Program-made: the position numbers and the translations under genes | Notes under the pieces: generated by a model | Told to the model about the DNA's origin: nothing | Database searches by the model: none | What the model saw: the letters and a program-made list of their open reading frames with translations, nothing else | NCBI GenBank assembly: GCA_019636335.1 | Contig: JAHBXR010000017.1 | Span: 91,600-155,599, forward strand | DNA from: Pirellulales bacterium | GTDB taxonomy: Bacteria > Planctomycetota > Planctomycetia > Pirellulales > JAEUIK01 | Direction of reading: 5' to 3' | Length of the DNA stretch: 64,000 nt | Shown here: positions 1 through 8,506 of the stretch, in pieces | Position numbering within the stretch: position 1 is the stretch's first letter | Layout of the letters: every line of letters starts with the position of its first letter

Positions 1-945
1 GGCCCGCGCACGTTCATCAAGGTCCGGGGATGCCACGTTCCAATGCGCCACGAGCGCCGGCACGTGCATGATCCGATGTGCCCGTTCGAGGGCGTGCAAC
101 AACAATTCGAACGAATCGCAGGCGAGAGCTCGCTGGAGCACGGCTGGGTCGAGCTGTTCGAGCACGCGGGCGCAAACAGCCGCGCCACCGGCAAAGTAGC
201 CCGACGCGAGGAAATACTCGTACGAGTAGCCCGGCAAGGCCGCCACCTCGCGCACCTGCGAAACGCCGTCGGCGTCCGCTAGCAGATGGTCGCCATACAC
301 GACGTCGGCGTGGCTCGTGGCGACACCTTCGGCGAGCTGGGCAAACGCCCCTGGCACGAACTCGAGAACGCGTTCGGCCAACAGCACGTAAAGCTCGCGC
401 TGGATGGTGTCGCGAGCCAGGAGCAATGGCGCACTTTCGCCGACGGTCGTCAGACGAACGCGGGGGTCATAGGAGGCGAAGTGTGCCGCATAACGCTTGG
501 CGCCAGTCTCGGCGCCGTCCGGCGCCAGGCACCACAGTTCCCAATGGGGATAGCCTTGCGCGTGGGCGCTTTCGAGCAGCCGGCGGCAGCCACGTTCGTC
601 GAGCAATGCCAGCGAGACGACGATCCTCAGCAGTGGTGCATCGCCGGGCCATACTTCGCGAGTACGATCGGATCGCGCCGCGCGGCGTCGATAGCGCTGG
701 TACCAGGCGTTCGCATCGGTGCCCGACTGTCGCGCGATCGACTTGTAGAGCACGGCGCCCCAGATCGAGGCGATGCCTCCCTGGCGCACGATGAGCAGCG
801 TGCGCGCGATGGTGGTCGACCACGCGGCCGGATTCCGTGCGAGCCAGGCGGTCCATTGGCAAAGAAAATGCAACACGGCGAACGCCGCGCGGAGAATCGT
901 GCGGCGCGGGGCGAGCGTCTCGCGTCGTCGATGGTCGTGCGGCAT
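1..945 (-). CDS. Family 2-like glycosyltransferase, 3' end beyond the window
   Basis: An open frame of 315 codons runs on the minus strand from an ATG at 945-943 to the left edge without a stop, so the C-terminus is missing. The start overlaps the stop of the upstream sulfotransferase gene as TAATG, which suggests translational coupling. Residues near 60-100 are basic. Further on, a segment reading DVVYGDHLLADADG lines up with the SDEDLLD and GDEDQLD acid motifs of the two GT2 proteins at 8507 and 10477, and the surrounding layout is also like them. The likely role is sugar transfer to a surface polysaccharide at the inner face of the membrane. The second Asp of the motif is His here, so activity is uncertain. 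The 3' part is needed to see whether a second GT2 domain follows. Confidence 0.75.
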   Translation of the reverse strand, partial: MPHDHRRRETLAPRRTILRAAFAVLHFLCQWTAWLARNPAAWSTTIARTLLIVRQGGIASIWGAVLYKSIARQSGTDANAWYQRYRRRAARSDRTREVWPGDAPLLRIVVSLALLDERGCRRLLESAHAQGYPHWELWCLAPDGAETGAKRYAAHFASYDPRVRLTTVGESAPLLLARDTIQRELYVLLAERVLEFVPGAFAQLAEGVATSHADVVYGDHLLADADGVSQVREVAALPGYSYEYFLASGYFAGGAAVCARVLEQLDPAVLQRALACDSFELLLHALERAHRIMHVPALVAHWNVASPDLDERARA

Positions 946-2540
946 TACTCGCGATCGACTCTCAGGTTTTGTCCTGCCGCCGGTCGCGAGGTCGGCCGCC
1001 CCGTGCCGTGCCCCTTGGGGGGGGGCACCTGGCCAGAGGTCCGGCCGGCCGCGTCGGCACTCGACCATCGCCGCATTCCCAGCCAGTTCAGCAAGCGGCG
1101 CACGCGGGCCTTGGCGGCGCTGAGCATCCACCGCAGGCGGCTGCGACTCAGATCCGAGACGACGGTTTCGCACTGTGAAACGCGGTCGGCGCATTGATTC
1201 AGCAGTTTTTCGCAATCGGCCATACGCGCGCGGTACTCGGCCACCTTGCGCTCGTATTCGGCGATCCACAGCTCGCAGGCGGCCAGGCGGTGATCCTGCT
1301 TGGCGAGCCGCTTCGACATGTCCGACTCGACGCGTTGCTCGAACGATTTTGCCCAGGCCTCGGCCTGCGACAGACGGCCTTCGTGCAGGCTCCAGCGGTC
1401 GCCGTACTTGTTGATCATCTTCTCGAGCTGCAGATCGCGCGCGTCGTGACCGGTGAGACGTCCCTCGATCGTCTCGATTTGCTGCGTCATCGTCTTGACC
1501 GAGGCAATCAACTTGCCCGTGCGCTTCTCGACGACCGTCGACCAATCGTCGGTTTTCTTCTGCCAGCGCTCCATGTCTTCCCAACGGGCCCGGAGTTTGT
1601 CGAAGCCGCGGGCGATCGGCTGCGTCAGCGTGTGATGTGAGTTATGCGCGTCGGCCAGATAACGCAACTGCATCGAAAGTGTTTCGGTCGATTGTTCCAG
1701 GGCGCGGATGCGCTCGTGCGCGGCCGCCAATTCCGTCGAGCTGACAACCGGCATGCTGGTTACCGGTGTGGCGGAGACTGTCGGCAGTCGCTCGGTGGCG
1801 GCTGTTCCGCTGCGCGACGCGGCGCTCATCGCCTGATAGATGTCGTCCTGGTGGGCGCGGAACCAAAGATCCTGATAAACCGCGCGAATCCGCGTGTCTT
1901 CCGGCGTGTCGGCGTGGCGATGATGACGGTTGAACTCGTTGAACGATTCGACCGCCGCCTGATTGAACTCGAGCCCCAGACGACCGCAGGCATTGCGCAG
2001 CCAGGGTTCGATATGGCTCATCGACAGGTCGAAGTCGAACCAGACGACGTCCTGCTCTTGATCGAGAATCTTCAGCAGCCGCTCGTTGTAGGCGAGCCAC
2101 AACTCGAGTCCGCGCTCGAGGGGCCAGCCCTCGCGCTTGGCTAGGCTCTCCGCGACGCTGCGCGGGTGACGCAGGCAGGCCACGATGCGATACGAACCGA
2201 GCAGCGACTTCCAGAGCGGAAATGTCAGCACGGTGCGCGGGTCTTTCCAGCCCGACATGGGGGACGGCGCCAGGCTGCCGAGAAACTCGCGCATCTGCGC
2301 CATGGCGGTTTCGTCGGGCTGGACCTGGGCGGGAGGATTGTCCCAGCTTCCACCAGAGGCCTGCAGCAGGGCGTCGTTGATTTCGACGGCAGGGCGGGCT
2401 TCCCACTTGCCCGCCATGTTCGACACGCTGGCCGTGTCGAGCACGTTGGACCCGAGGTCCATGCCACAGTGATTCAGCATGCGCGTGACACACGACGTGC
2501 CACTGCGATGCATTCCCAGGACGACGATCGTCGTGCCCAT
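945..2540 (-). CDS. Sulfotransferase-family protein with long coiled-coil tail
   Basis: 531 residues. The N-terminus carries GMHRSGTS at residues 9-16, the phosphosulfate-binding loop of PAPS-dependent sulfotransferases. The sulfotransferase-like domain covers about the first 220 residues and includes a WKDPRTVLTFPLW segment. Residues of about 270-465 are rich in Glu, Gln, Arg and Leu with heptad spacing, so a long coiled coil is likely, and a basic tail follows. The family moves sulfate from PAPS to a carbohydrate or other hydroxyl. In this locus the acceptor is probably the exported glycan (inference). A good Shine-Dalgarno (AGGAGG) precedes the ATG. The gene overlaps the next glycosyltransferase by one base. 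A run of nine C on the coding strand (1017-1025) lies in the tail, past the catalytic domain. Confidence 0.85.
   Translation of the reverse strand: MGTTIVVLGMHRSGTSCVTRMLNHCGMDLGSNVLDTASVSNMAGKWEARPAVEINDALLQASGGSWDNPPAQVQPDETAMAQMREFLGSLAPSPMSGWKDPRTVLTFPLWKSLLGSYRIVACLRHPRSVAESLAKREGWPLERGLELWLAYNERLLKILDQEQDVVWFDFDLSMSHIEPWLRNACGRLGLEFNQAAVESFNEFNRHHRHADTPEDTRIRAVYQDLWFRAHQDDIYQAMSAASRSGTAATERLPTVSATPVTSMPVVSSTELAAAHERIRALEQSTETLSMQLRYLADAHNSHHTLTQPIARGFDKLRARWEDMERWQKKTDDWSTVVEKRTGKLIASVKTMTQQIETIEGRLTGHDARDLQLEKMINKYGDRWSLHEGRLSQAEAWAKSFEQRVESDMSKRLAKQDHRLAACELWIAEYERKVAEYRARMADCEKLLNQCADRVSQCETVVSDLSRSRLRWMLSAAKARVRRLLNWLGMRRWSSADAAGRTSGQVPPPKGHGTGRPTSRPAAGQNLRVDRE
1017..1025. repeat. 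Nine-base homopolymer run
   Basis: Nine consecutive G on the plus strand, read as C9 in the sulfotransferase coding strand (Val-Pro-Pro-Pro-Lys). It lies near the C-terminus, so slippage would change only the tail. One of three runs of eight or more that I noticed, all in the glycan locus. Confidence 0.8.
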
Positions 2541-2602
2541 GCGGTCCTCCTGACCTGCTGGCGTACCATCCCAAGCGAGCGCAACTTCCCCAGCGGCGTG
2601 AG

Positions 2603-2631
2603 GTTGTACCGCTGGTGGCGAAGGTGGTCAA
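2603..2631 (-). promoter_or_regulatory. Putative sigma-70-type promoter for the sulfotransferase gene
   Basis: Read on the minus strand: a -35 element TTGACC (2631-2626), a 17-base spacer and a -10 element TACAAC (2608-2603), about 63 bases before the ATG. It lies back to back with the plus-strand promoter at 2644-2672. The match is by eye only. Confidence 0.5.
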
Positions 2632-2643
2632 CAGCACTTGATC

Positions 2644-2672
2644 TTGACACCTGGGGAGCCGGTTTCTACAAG
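2644..2672 (+). promoter_or_regulatory. Putative sigma-70-type promoter for the polysaccharide export operon
   Basis: A perfect -35 hexamer TTGACA (2644-2649), a 17-base spacer and TACAAG (2667-2672, 4 of 6 consensus), about 107 bases before the chosen start of the ABC permease. Its -35 box is 12 bases from that of the divergent promoter, so one regulator could control both directions. Confidence 0.55.
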
Positions 2673-2778
2673 TTCGCGGCTCGCCAACCACCCGACGACT
2701 GCGCTCATTTCGCGCTTGCGTGCCGGAGGGGATGGCCGCGTCTGAGTTTTGCTACTGTCCGGAGGTGCGCAAAGCACG

Positions 2779-3666
2779 ATGTCATCGGTCGAATCCACAT
2801 CGCTCGCGCGGCAGGTTGGCTCGCGGCTCGTTCAACTCGGGGCGGGACGGATGTTTCCCATCATGCCCTGGGCGATCGCGCGGCATTTCTACGCGCGGGG
2901 AAATCTCGTCCGCCAGATGCTGCGGCGCGAGATCCTGGGACGCTACGAGGGCTCGTTTCTGGGGCTCTTCTGGTGCGTGCTCAATCCGCTGCTGATGCTA
3001 GCAGTCTATACCTTCATCTTCTCGGTGGTGTTCCAGCGCACCTGGGGCGTCGATCCGAACGAAACTGTCGGTTCATACGCCGTGGTGCTCTACGCCGGGC
3101 TGGTCGTTTTCTACATCTTCGCCGAGGTGGCCACACCCGCTCCGTCGATCGTCACGTCGAATCCGAATCTCGTGACGAAGGTAGTGTTTCCGCTCGAGAT
3201 TCTGCCGCTCGTGCGGACCCTGGCCGCGTTGGTGCGGGCGCTGCCGAGTGTGGTGATCTTGTTCTTCTCGGTGTGGATCGTGCAGGGATACGTCCCCTGG
3301 ACGTTCGTCCTGTTCCCGTTGGTCGTCGTGCCGATGGCGCTGCTCACCCTGGGCGTGGCGTACTTTCTCGCCTTCCTGGGGGTCTTCGTGCGGGACGTGG
3401 CGCATTCGATGGGCATGATCATTCGAATCGTCTTTTACCTGTCGCCGGTGTTCTACCCGATCTCGATCGTGCCGGAGCGTCTGCGCTCCTGGCTGTGGCT
3501 GCACCCGATTGCCCGCATCGTCGAGGACTCGCGTTCGGTCACGGTCTTCGGCCAGTTGCCTGACTGGGGCGGCTTGGCGGTGGCGACACTATTGTCCGCG
3601 CTGATCGCGTGGCTGGGTTATGTCGTGTTCATGAGTTTCAAGCATGCCTTTGCCGACGTCATCTGA
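2779..3666 (+). CDS. ABC-2 polysaccharide export permease (Wzm-like)
   Basis: 295 residues with about six hydrophobic spans, a LVRQMLRREILGRYEGSFLG-type amphipathic entry segment and the FYLSPVFYPIS stretch typical of ABC-2 permeases for O-antigen, teichoic acid and capsule export. It should form the membrane channel that moves a lipid-linked polysaccharide across the inner membrane. The ATPase gene follows directly with a 23-base overlap, the usual Wzm-Wzt arrangement. I chose the ATG at 2779 because GGAGG lies at 2761-2765. A TTG at 2749 is open in frame but has no binding site and would add ten residues unlike the family. Confidence 0.92.
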   Translation: MSSVESTSLARQVGSRLVQLGAGRMFPIMPWAIARHFYARGNLVRQMLRREILGRYEGSFLGLFWCVLNPLLMLAVYTFIFSVVFQRTWGVDPNETVGSYAVVLYAGLVVFYIFAEVATPAPSIVTSNPNLVTKVVFPLEILPLVRTLAALVRALPSVVILFFSVWIVQGYVPWTFVLFPLVVVPMALLTLGVAYFLAFLGVFVRDVAHSMGMIIRIVFYLSPVFYPISIVPERLRSWLWLHPIARIVEDSRSVTVFGQLPDWGGLAVATLLSALIAWLGYVVFMSFKHAFADVI

Positions 3667-5032
3667 GCCCGTCATTCGGCTCGACAACATCTCGAAGATC
3701 TATCGCCTGTATGAGCGACCGATCGATCGTCTCGCCGAGGCGGTCACGCTCGGTCGCCGGCAGCGGCACCGCCAGATCCGCGTTTTGTCGGGCGTGAACC
3801 TGTCCATCCACGCCGGCCACACGGTCGGCATCGTGGGGCGCAACGGGGCGGGCAAGAGCACGCTGCTGCGGATCGTGGCCGGCACCACCCGCCCGACCAC
3901 CGGCAGGGTCTCGATCCGGGGAAGCGTCGCCGCGCTGCTGGAGCTCGGCTCGGGCTTCAATCCCGAGTTCACCGGCCGCGAGAATGTCTTTCTCAACGCG
4001 GGGATTCACGGGCTTTCGCACGAAGAAACCAAGGCCCGCTACCAGCAAATCGCCGAGTACAGTGAACTGGGCGAGTTTCTCGAACGCCCGGTCAAGACGT
4101 ACTCGAGCGGCATGGCGATGCGCCTGGCCTTCGCCACGGCGATTCACGTCGAGCGCGACGTGCTGATCGTCGACGAATCGCTTTCGGTCGGCGATGCCAT
4201 GTTCGCGCGCAAGTGCATGGCCACGATCGAATCGCTCAAGCAGAACGGCGCGACCATTCTGTTCGTGTCGCATTCGCTCGAGACGGTCAAGGCCTTGTGC
4301 GATCAGGCGGTGCTGCTCGAACAAGGAACGGTGATGGCCCAGGGCGAGCCGATCGACGTGCTCAACGAATACTCGCGTCTCATCGATGGCGTGGCGGGAT
4401 CCTCTGCCCCTTTGCGACGAATCGCGCCTCGTGGAGCGAATACGGCCACGCCGCAGAAGCCCCGTCCCCGCGTGGTCGAGGAAGCGGCCCCCGCGCCACC
4501 GGCCGACCAGGTCGCCTTGCCACCGTCGTTGATGGTGCCGCTCGAACTCATGGACGTGGGCAAGGACGAATTCCCCTACGGCACGGGCGAGGCCGAGATC
4601 GACAACGTGCGGATCGTCGACGATGAAGGTCGGCAGTCGCAAACGTGGCAGAGTGGCGACGCCGTCACGTTGAGCTACGACGTACGATTCGACGCCCCCG
4701 CGGCGACGCCCCACTACGGCATGTCGCTCACGCGGCTCGACGGCGTGCGCGTGTATGGCACGAATACGATGTATCGGGCCATTCCGGTCGTCGCGCGCGA
4801 GGCGGGAGAAACCGTGCGCGTCGAGTTCCGCTTGTCTCTGCGGCTAGTGGCGGGCAACTACTACCTCACGGTGGGCTGCGTCGACATCCGGCACGAAAAA
4901 CCGGTCTTTCTGCACCGCCGCCGCGATATGCTCGTGCTGCGGGTGCTGCCGGCCGGACATGCCACGGGCATCGTCGACCTGAATGCTAGCGTGCATGTCG
5001 AAGGGGTCACGCGCGTCCAGTCCGCGGCCTGA
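3644..5032 (+). CDS. ABC transporter ATPase with C-terminal glycan-binding domain (Wzt-like)
   Basis: 462 residues. Walker A GRNGAGKST is at residues 65-73, the signature YSSGM at 153-157, Walker B VLIVDE at 173-178 and the switch His at 210. After about residue 300 comes a beta-rich domain of about 150 residues like the Wzt C-terminal domain, which in O9a-type systems recognises the finished, end-modified chain. Its presence suggests that chain ends here are capped before export, and the two methyltransferases downstream are candidates for the capping step (inference). A Pro/Ala-rich linker (about 250-300) separates the two parts. It overlaps the permease gene by 23 bases. Confidence 0.92.
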   Translation: MPLPTSSEPVIRLDNISKIYRLYERPIDRLAEAVTLGRRQRHRQIRVLSGVNLSIHAGHTVGIVGRNGAGKSTLLRIVAGTTRPTTGRVSIRGSVAALLELGSGFNPEFTGRENVFLNAGIHGLSHEETKARYQQIAEYSELGEFLERPVKTYSSGMAMRLAFATAIHVERDVLIVDESLSVGDAMFARKCMATIESLKQNGATILFVSHSLETVKALCDQAVLLEQGTVMAQGEPIDVLNEYSRLIDGVAGSSAPLRRIAPRGANTATPQKPRPRVVEEAAPAPPADQVALPPSLMVPLELMDVGKDEFPYGTGEAEIDNVRIVDDEGRQSQTWQSGDAVTLSYDVRFDAPAATPHYGMSLTRLDGVRVYGTNTMYRAIPVVAREAGETVRVEFRLSLRLVAGNYYLTVGCVDIRHEKPVFLHRRRDMLVLRVLPAGHATGIVDLNASVHVEGVTRVQSAA

Positions 5033-5107
5033 GCGATACTTCGCAGTTGCCAGAGTTTATCCAACTTCGCGCGGGTTCGATGCGGGGTCTCTCGTTCGGC
5101 AGTCGTC

Positions 5108-5136
5108 TTGACGCAGTTTGCCAAACGAACCATACT
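5108..5136 (+). promoter_or_regulatory. Putative internal promoter before the two-part glycosyltransferase
   Basis: TTGACG (5108-5113), a 17-base spacer and CATACT (5131-5136), in the 160-base gap after the ATPase gene and 56 bases before the ATG at 5193. Spacing is ideal but the -10 match is only 4 of 6. Confidence 0.4.
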
Positions 5137-5192
5137 CCCGCCCCGCCGACCGCATCAGACTACGCCGGCACAGGTCATGGAGGACCGATCTC

Positions 5193-6698
5193 ATGCTCGA
5201 ATTGACCCAGTGGCAGCGCACACTCTCGCTGCCCCAACGTCCCTGGCTGATGCTCGGCAAGGGCCCCTCGTTCTCGATGCGTAAGGACTTCGACCTTACG
5301 CAATACAACCTGATCTCATTGAACCACGTGGTGCGTGCTCAACGCGTCGACGTGGCCCATATCATCGACATTGACGTCGTCGAGTCGTGCGCCGAGCACC
5401 TGGTGCGCAACGCCGGGTACCTCGTCATGCCGCGCCGTCCGCACGTGCATTGCGATCCGGGCCCGAAGCTGCTCGAAGACTACTTCGACGAGTTGCCCGT
5501 GCTGCGCCAGCTCGCGGCCGAGAACCGCCTGGTCTGGTACAACCTGTCGAGTTCCACGCCGGTGGGCGAATCGCCCGTGATCGGCGCGAAATGGTTCAGC
5601 GCCGAAGCCGCGCTGAATATTCTCTCCTTGCTCGGCGCCAAGAAGATTCGCTCGTTGGGCATCGACGGCGGCCGTGGCTATAGCCCCGAGTTCGCCGATC
5701 TCGAACGGCAGACGATGCTCGCCAACGGGCACGAGACGTTCAACAACCAGTTCGACGAGATGGAGACGATCTGCCGCCGCGCGGGCATCGACTACGCTCC
5801 GCTGGTCGAGCCGATGCGCGTCTTCGTCGGCACCGACGAGTCGCAACGGGTCGCCACGCGCGTGCTCGAGCACTCGATTCGCAAGCACACTTCGGCGCCG
5901 GTCAATTACCACCCGATGTTCCACTTGCCGATCCCCACGCCGAAGGATCCGGCGAATCGCCCGCGCACGGGCTTCTCCTTCTTCCGTTTTGCCATTCCCA
6001 AGCTGTGTGGCTATCGCGGCCGGGCGCTGTATGTCGACGCGGACATGCAGGTCTTCTCCGACCTGGCAGAGCTGTGGCGCATTCCCTTCGGCAAGCACAA
6101 GGTGATGTGTACGAACCAGCCGGAGACGCCGACGGCCTGGAAGGGGCCGAACACGTTCTTCCATCCCGGCCGGCAGATGAGCGTGATGCTGCTCGACTGC
6201 TCGCGGCTGGACTGGGATCCTGACAAGATCGTTGCCGACATGGACGCCGGCAAGTACGGCTACCGCGACTTGATGTTCGAGATGTGCGTGGTGAAGCCGG
6301 ACGAAATCTGCGACGACATTCCACCCGAATGGAACTGTCTCGAGTGGTACGAGGCCCAGCGGACGAAGCTGCTGCACTATACGGTGGTGCCGACGCAGCC
6401 GTGGAAGAACGACGAAAATCCGCTCGCGCCGGTCTGGATGCAAGGTTATCGCGAGGCGGTCGCGGCGGGCATCGTCGTGCCGGCCGAAGTGCGACAAGGC
6501 ATTGCCGCCGGCCACTTGAAGGCCTCGCTGGCCGACGCGTTGCCCCCGGACGCGCCGTCGAAGCCCGCTGCCCGCGGCTTTGCTGAGGTCCACCAGGCAC
6601 ACGCGATGCGTCCGACGGAACGGTTGTGGGCATCTCCCTTGGGTCGTGCCGCCAAGCGTCCGCTACGGTTTCTCAAGCGCACGTTGCTCGGTTCATAA
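5193..6698 (+). CDS. Two-part protein: DUF115-like domain plus GT8-like glycosyltransferase
   Basis: 501 residues. The first half (about 10-200) has a WLMLGKGPSF start and an LGIDGGRGY segment like the DUF115/MptE-like domains found beside sugar transferases. The second half starts near residue 209 (MRVFVGTDE) and resembles GT-A family 8 enzymes. It contains the metal and nucleotide-sugar binding DAD at residues 282-284, and a late LHYTVVPTQPW segment similar to the family's C-terminal HxxGxxKPW motif. It probably adds a sugar to the growing chain. The ATG at 5193 has an excellent GGAGGA at 5179-5184. An upstream start at 5118 would add 25 arginine-rich residues without support. A 16-bp hairpin follows the stop. 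Confidence 0.82.
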   Translation: MLELTQWQRTLSLPQRPWLMLGKGPSFSMRKDFDLTQYNLISLNHVVRAQRVDVAHIIDIDVVESCAEHLVRNAGYLVMPRRPHVHCDPGPKLLEDYFDELPVLRQLAAENRLVWYNLSSSTPVGESPVIGAKWFSAEAALNILSLLGAKKIRSLGIDGGRGYSPEFADLERQTMLANGHETFNNQFDEMETICRRAGIDYAPLVEPMRVFVGTDESQRVATRVLEHSIRKHTSAPVNYHPMFHLPIPTPKDPANRPRTGFSFFRFAIPKLCGYRGRALYVDADMQVFSDLAELWRIPFGKHKVMCTNQPETPTAWKGPNTFFHPGRQMSVMLLDCSRLDWDPDKIVADMDAGKYGYRDLMFEMCVVKPDEICDDIPPEWNCLEWYEAQRTKLLHYTVVPTQPWKNDENPLAPVWMQGYREAVAAGIVVPAEVRQGIAAGHLKASLADALPPDAPSKPAARGFAEVHQAHAMRPTERLWASPLGRAAKRPLRFLKRTLLGS

Positions 6699-6704
6699 CT
6701 CGCT

Positions 6705-6754
6705 GGTCGGTCGATTCCGCAGCGGGCGTCGCTTCGCGGCGGAATCGACCGACC
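6705..6754 (+). terminator. Perfect 16-bp inverted repeat after the two-part glycosyltransferase
   Basis: Arms 6705-6720 and 6739-6754 are perfect reverse complements, with an 18-base loop that is itself GC-rich. It begins six bases after the stop codon at 6698. No T-run follows, so it may be a factor-dependent terminator, an mRNA stabiliser or a regulator site before the methyltransferase gene. Confidence 0.6.
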
Positions 6755-6806
6755 GCGATTCATTTCGATTCATGCTTCGCACATCACTAGCACGAGAGGG
6801 CTCGTC

Positions 6807-7553
6807 ATGATCAAGCTGTCGGACCGCGATCTTCAAGACTTCCAGGAAGCGGTCGACTGGAAGACCGGTATGTGCCTGCCCGACGGCCGCGTGCTGGGGG
6901 TGGAAGGCAAGCGTGGCAAGGTCTCGAAGGGGAACGACTCGCGGGTCGCGCTCGTCAAGGAGATGATCGATCCCGCGCACGGCACCGTGCTCGAGGTCGG
7001 CTGTTGCGAGGGCATCCATACGTTGCAGTTGGCGGCGGTTGCCAGGCACGTCACCGCGCTCGACGTGCGTCCGAAGAACATCGTCTGCACGCTGACGCGT
7101 TTGTTCGTCCACGACATCAAGAACGTGACGGTGAAGCTGGCGGACGCGCGTTTCCTCGATGCGAAGGAAGGGCACTTCGACGTCCTGTTCCACGTGGGCG
7201 TGCTCTATCACCTGATGGACCCGGTCGAGCACTTGTTCGCCATTCGCGATCTGGCCGATAGCCTGGTGCTCGATACGCACGTCACGCACGCCGACACGGC
7301 GTTTCCGCGCGACGATATTCAGTACAACGGCAAGTCGTACCGCGCGCACCTGTATCGCGAAGGCGGCTGGTCCGATGTTTTTTCGGGGGTCGAGCCCGCC
7401 TCGCGCTGGTTGGATCAAGACGCGCTCGTCCAGGTGCTGCGCGACGCCGGGTATGCCACGGTCGAAGTGGTGCAGGAGCGTGCCGAGCGCAACGGACCGC
7501 GCGTCTGCATCGTGGCCCATCGCCAGGCGAAAGCGGCGCGCCACGCGGCCTGA
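6807..7553 (+). CDS. Class I SAM-dependent methyltransferase
   Basis: 248 residues. The SAM-binding motif VLEVGCCEGIHT is at about 61-72, followed by ALDVRP (motif II, acidic residue after strand 2) and by FHVGVLYHLMDP, the post-I/IV region seen in many small-molecule and tRNA-wobble-type methyltransferases. It lies inside the polysaccharide cluster, so methylation of a sugar or of the chain end is the likely role (inference). The ATG follows a weak GAGAGGG at 6794-6800. The upstream gap of 108 bases holds the strong hairpin at 6705-6754, so expression may be uncoupled from the gene before it. Confidence 0.82.
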   Translation: MIKLSDRDLQDFQEAVDWKTGMCLPDGRVLGVEGKRGKVSKGNDSRVALVKEMIDPAHGTVLEVGCCEGIHTLQLAAVARHVTALDVRPKNIVCTLTRLFVHDIKNVTVKLADARFLDAKEGHFDVLFHVGVLYHLMDPVEHLFAIRDLADSLVLDTHVTHADTAFPRDDIQYNGKSYRAHLYREGGWSDVFSGVEPASRWLDQDALVQVLRDAGYATVEVVQERAERNGPRVCIVAHRQAKAARHAA

Positions 7554-7608
7554 TTGCCGTCCTGCGGCCCACGGCCTTTCGCTCGATTCACGCTCAGGAG
7601 TTCGATGC

Positions 7609-8490
7609 ATGATTAGCCAGCCCACGCCGAACGTAGCCCTCAAGGACAACAGCCCGGCGGAGACCATCTCGCGCTTGGAGTGGACGGTTCGCGATCAGAA
7701 TGCGCGGTTGCACGATCGCAAGATGCGCATTCGCGAGCTCGAGGGGAAGCTGCGCCAGGAGCCCCAACGCGAGATTCAACAGCTCACGTCGATCGTCGAT
7801 AAGCTGCTGAAGCGGCATTACCATCAGATGCCGTTGCCTCCCGAGGAACTTCGACTGCACGTGGGCACGCGTACGACCGCCGCCAACTTCTGGGCGCAGG
7901 GGCTCTCCTCTTCGACTCGCGTTTGCGATATTTTCGGCGCGGAGCCTGCGGGTCCCGTGCTCGATTGGGGCTGCGGCTGCGGTCGCACGTTGCGTTGGTT
8001 GCTGAACAGCCCGGCTTGGCGCGAACACTACCGTGGCTGCGACGTCGACGCCGCTGCCATCAAGTGGCTGCGCGAGAACACGCCATGCCCGCTGGAGGTC
8101 TGCGGCGATCATCCCCCGCTACCCTACCCCGACGCGACGTTCACGGGCCTGTTTGCCTTCAGCGTGCTGACGCACATTCCGCCGAAGTTGCACCGTGCCT
8201 GGTATGCGGAGATCCGCCGCGTGCTGCGTCCGGGCGGCAAGGCCCTGCTCACCGTGCAGGGGAGCGACATTCTGAAGAACCCGTCGAACTACAGCGTCCC
8301 CCTCGACATGGTCGAGGCCTTCGGCAAATCGGGCCAGGCCTACATCCACCACGAAGGTCACTACAAGGATGCCGCGCTCGTGAATGAAGAGTTCACCCGC
8401 CAGCAACTCGAAGGCTTGTTGACGGTCGAGTCGTACAAGGTCGGCGGCTATCAGAACATGGATCAGTTCATCGTGCGCCGCGACGACTAA
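7609..8490 (+). CDS. Coiled-coil SAM-dependent methyltransferase
   Basis: 293 residues. Residues 16-70 are charged with heptad spacing and probably form a coiled coil. Next comes a class I methyltransferase domain with motif I VLDWGCGCG at 117-125, a GCDVDAAA segment, and FSVLTHIPPKLHRAWYAEI followed by VLRPGGKAL, as in methyltransferases of glycan and lipid clusters. A coiled coil joined to a methyltransferase recalls WbdD-type chain terminators that measure O-antigen length, although the sequence does not prove this and no kinase domain is present. The ATG at 7609 has CAGGAG eight bases before it. Confidence 0.83.
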   Translation: MISQPTPNVALKDNSPAETISRLEWTVRDQNARLHDRKMRIRELEGKLRQEPQREIQQLTSIVDKLLKRHYHQMPLPPEELRLHVGTRTTAANFWAQGLSSSTRVCDIFGAEPAGPVLDWGCGCGRTLRWLLNSPAWREHYRGCDVDAAAIKWLRENTPCPLEVCGDHPPLPYPDATFTGLFAFSVLTHIPPKLHRAWYAEIRRVLRPGGKALLTVQGSDILKNPSNYSVPLDMVEAFGKSGQAYIHHEGHYKDAALVNEEFTRQQLEGLLTVESYKVGGYQNMDQFIVRRDD

Positions 8491-8506
8491 ATCGCGGCGT
8501 GCGGGC

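Noticed and set aside
286..1197. 303-codon plus-strand frame at the left edge
   Set aside because: The minus strand of the same DNA encodes a glycosyltransferase with recognisable motifs and a coupled start; this frame has none.
2749..2778. Upstream TTG start for the ABC permease
   Set aside because: No ribosome-binding site; GGAGG at 2761-2765 fits the ATG at 2779 better.
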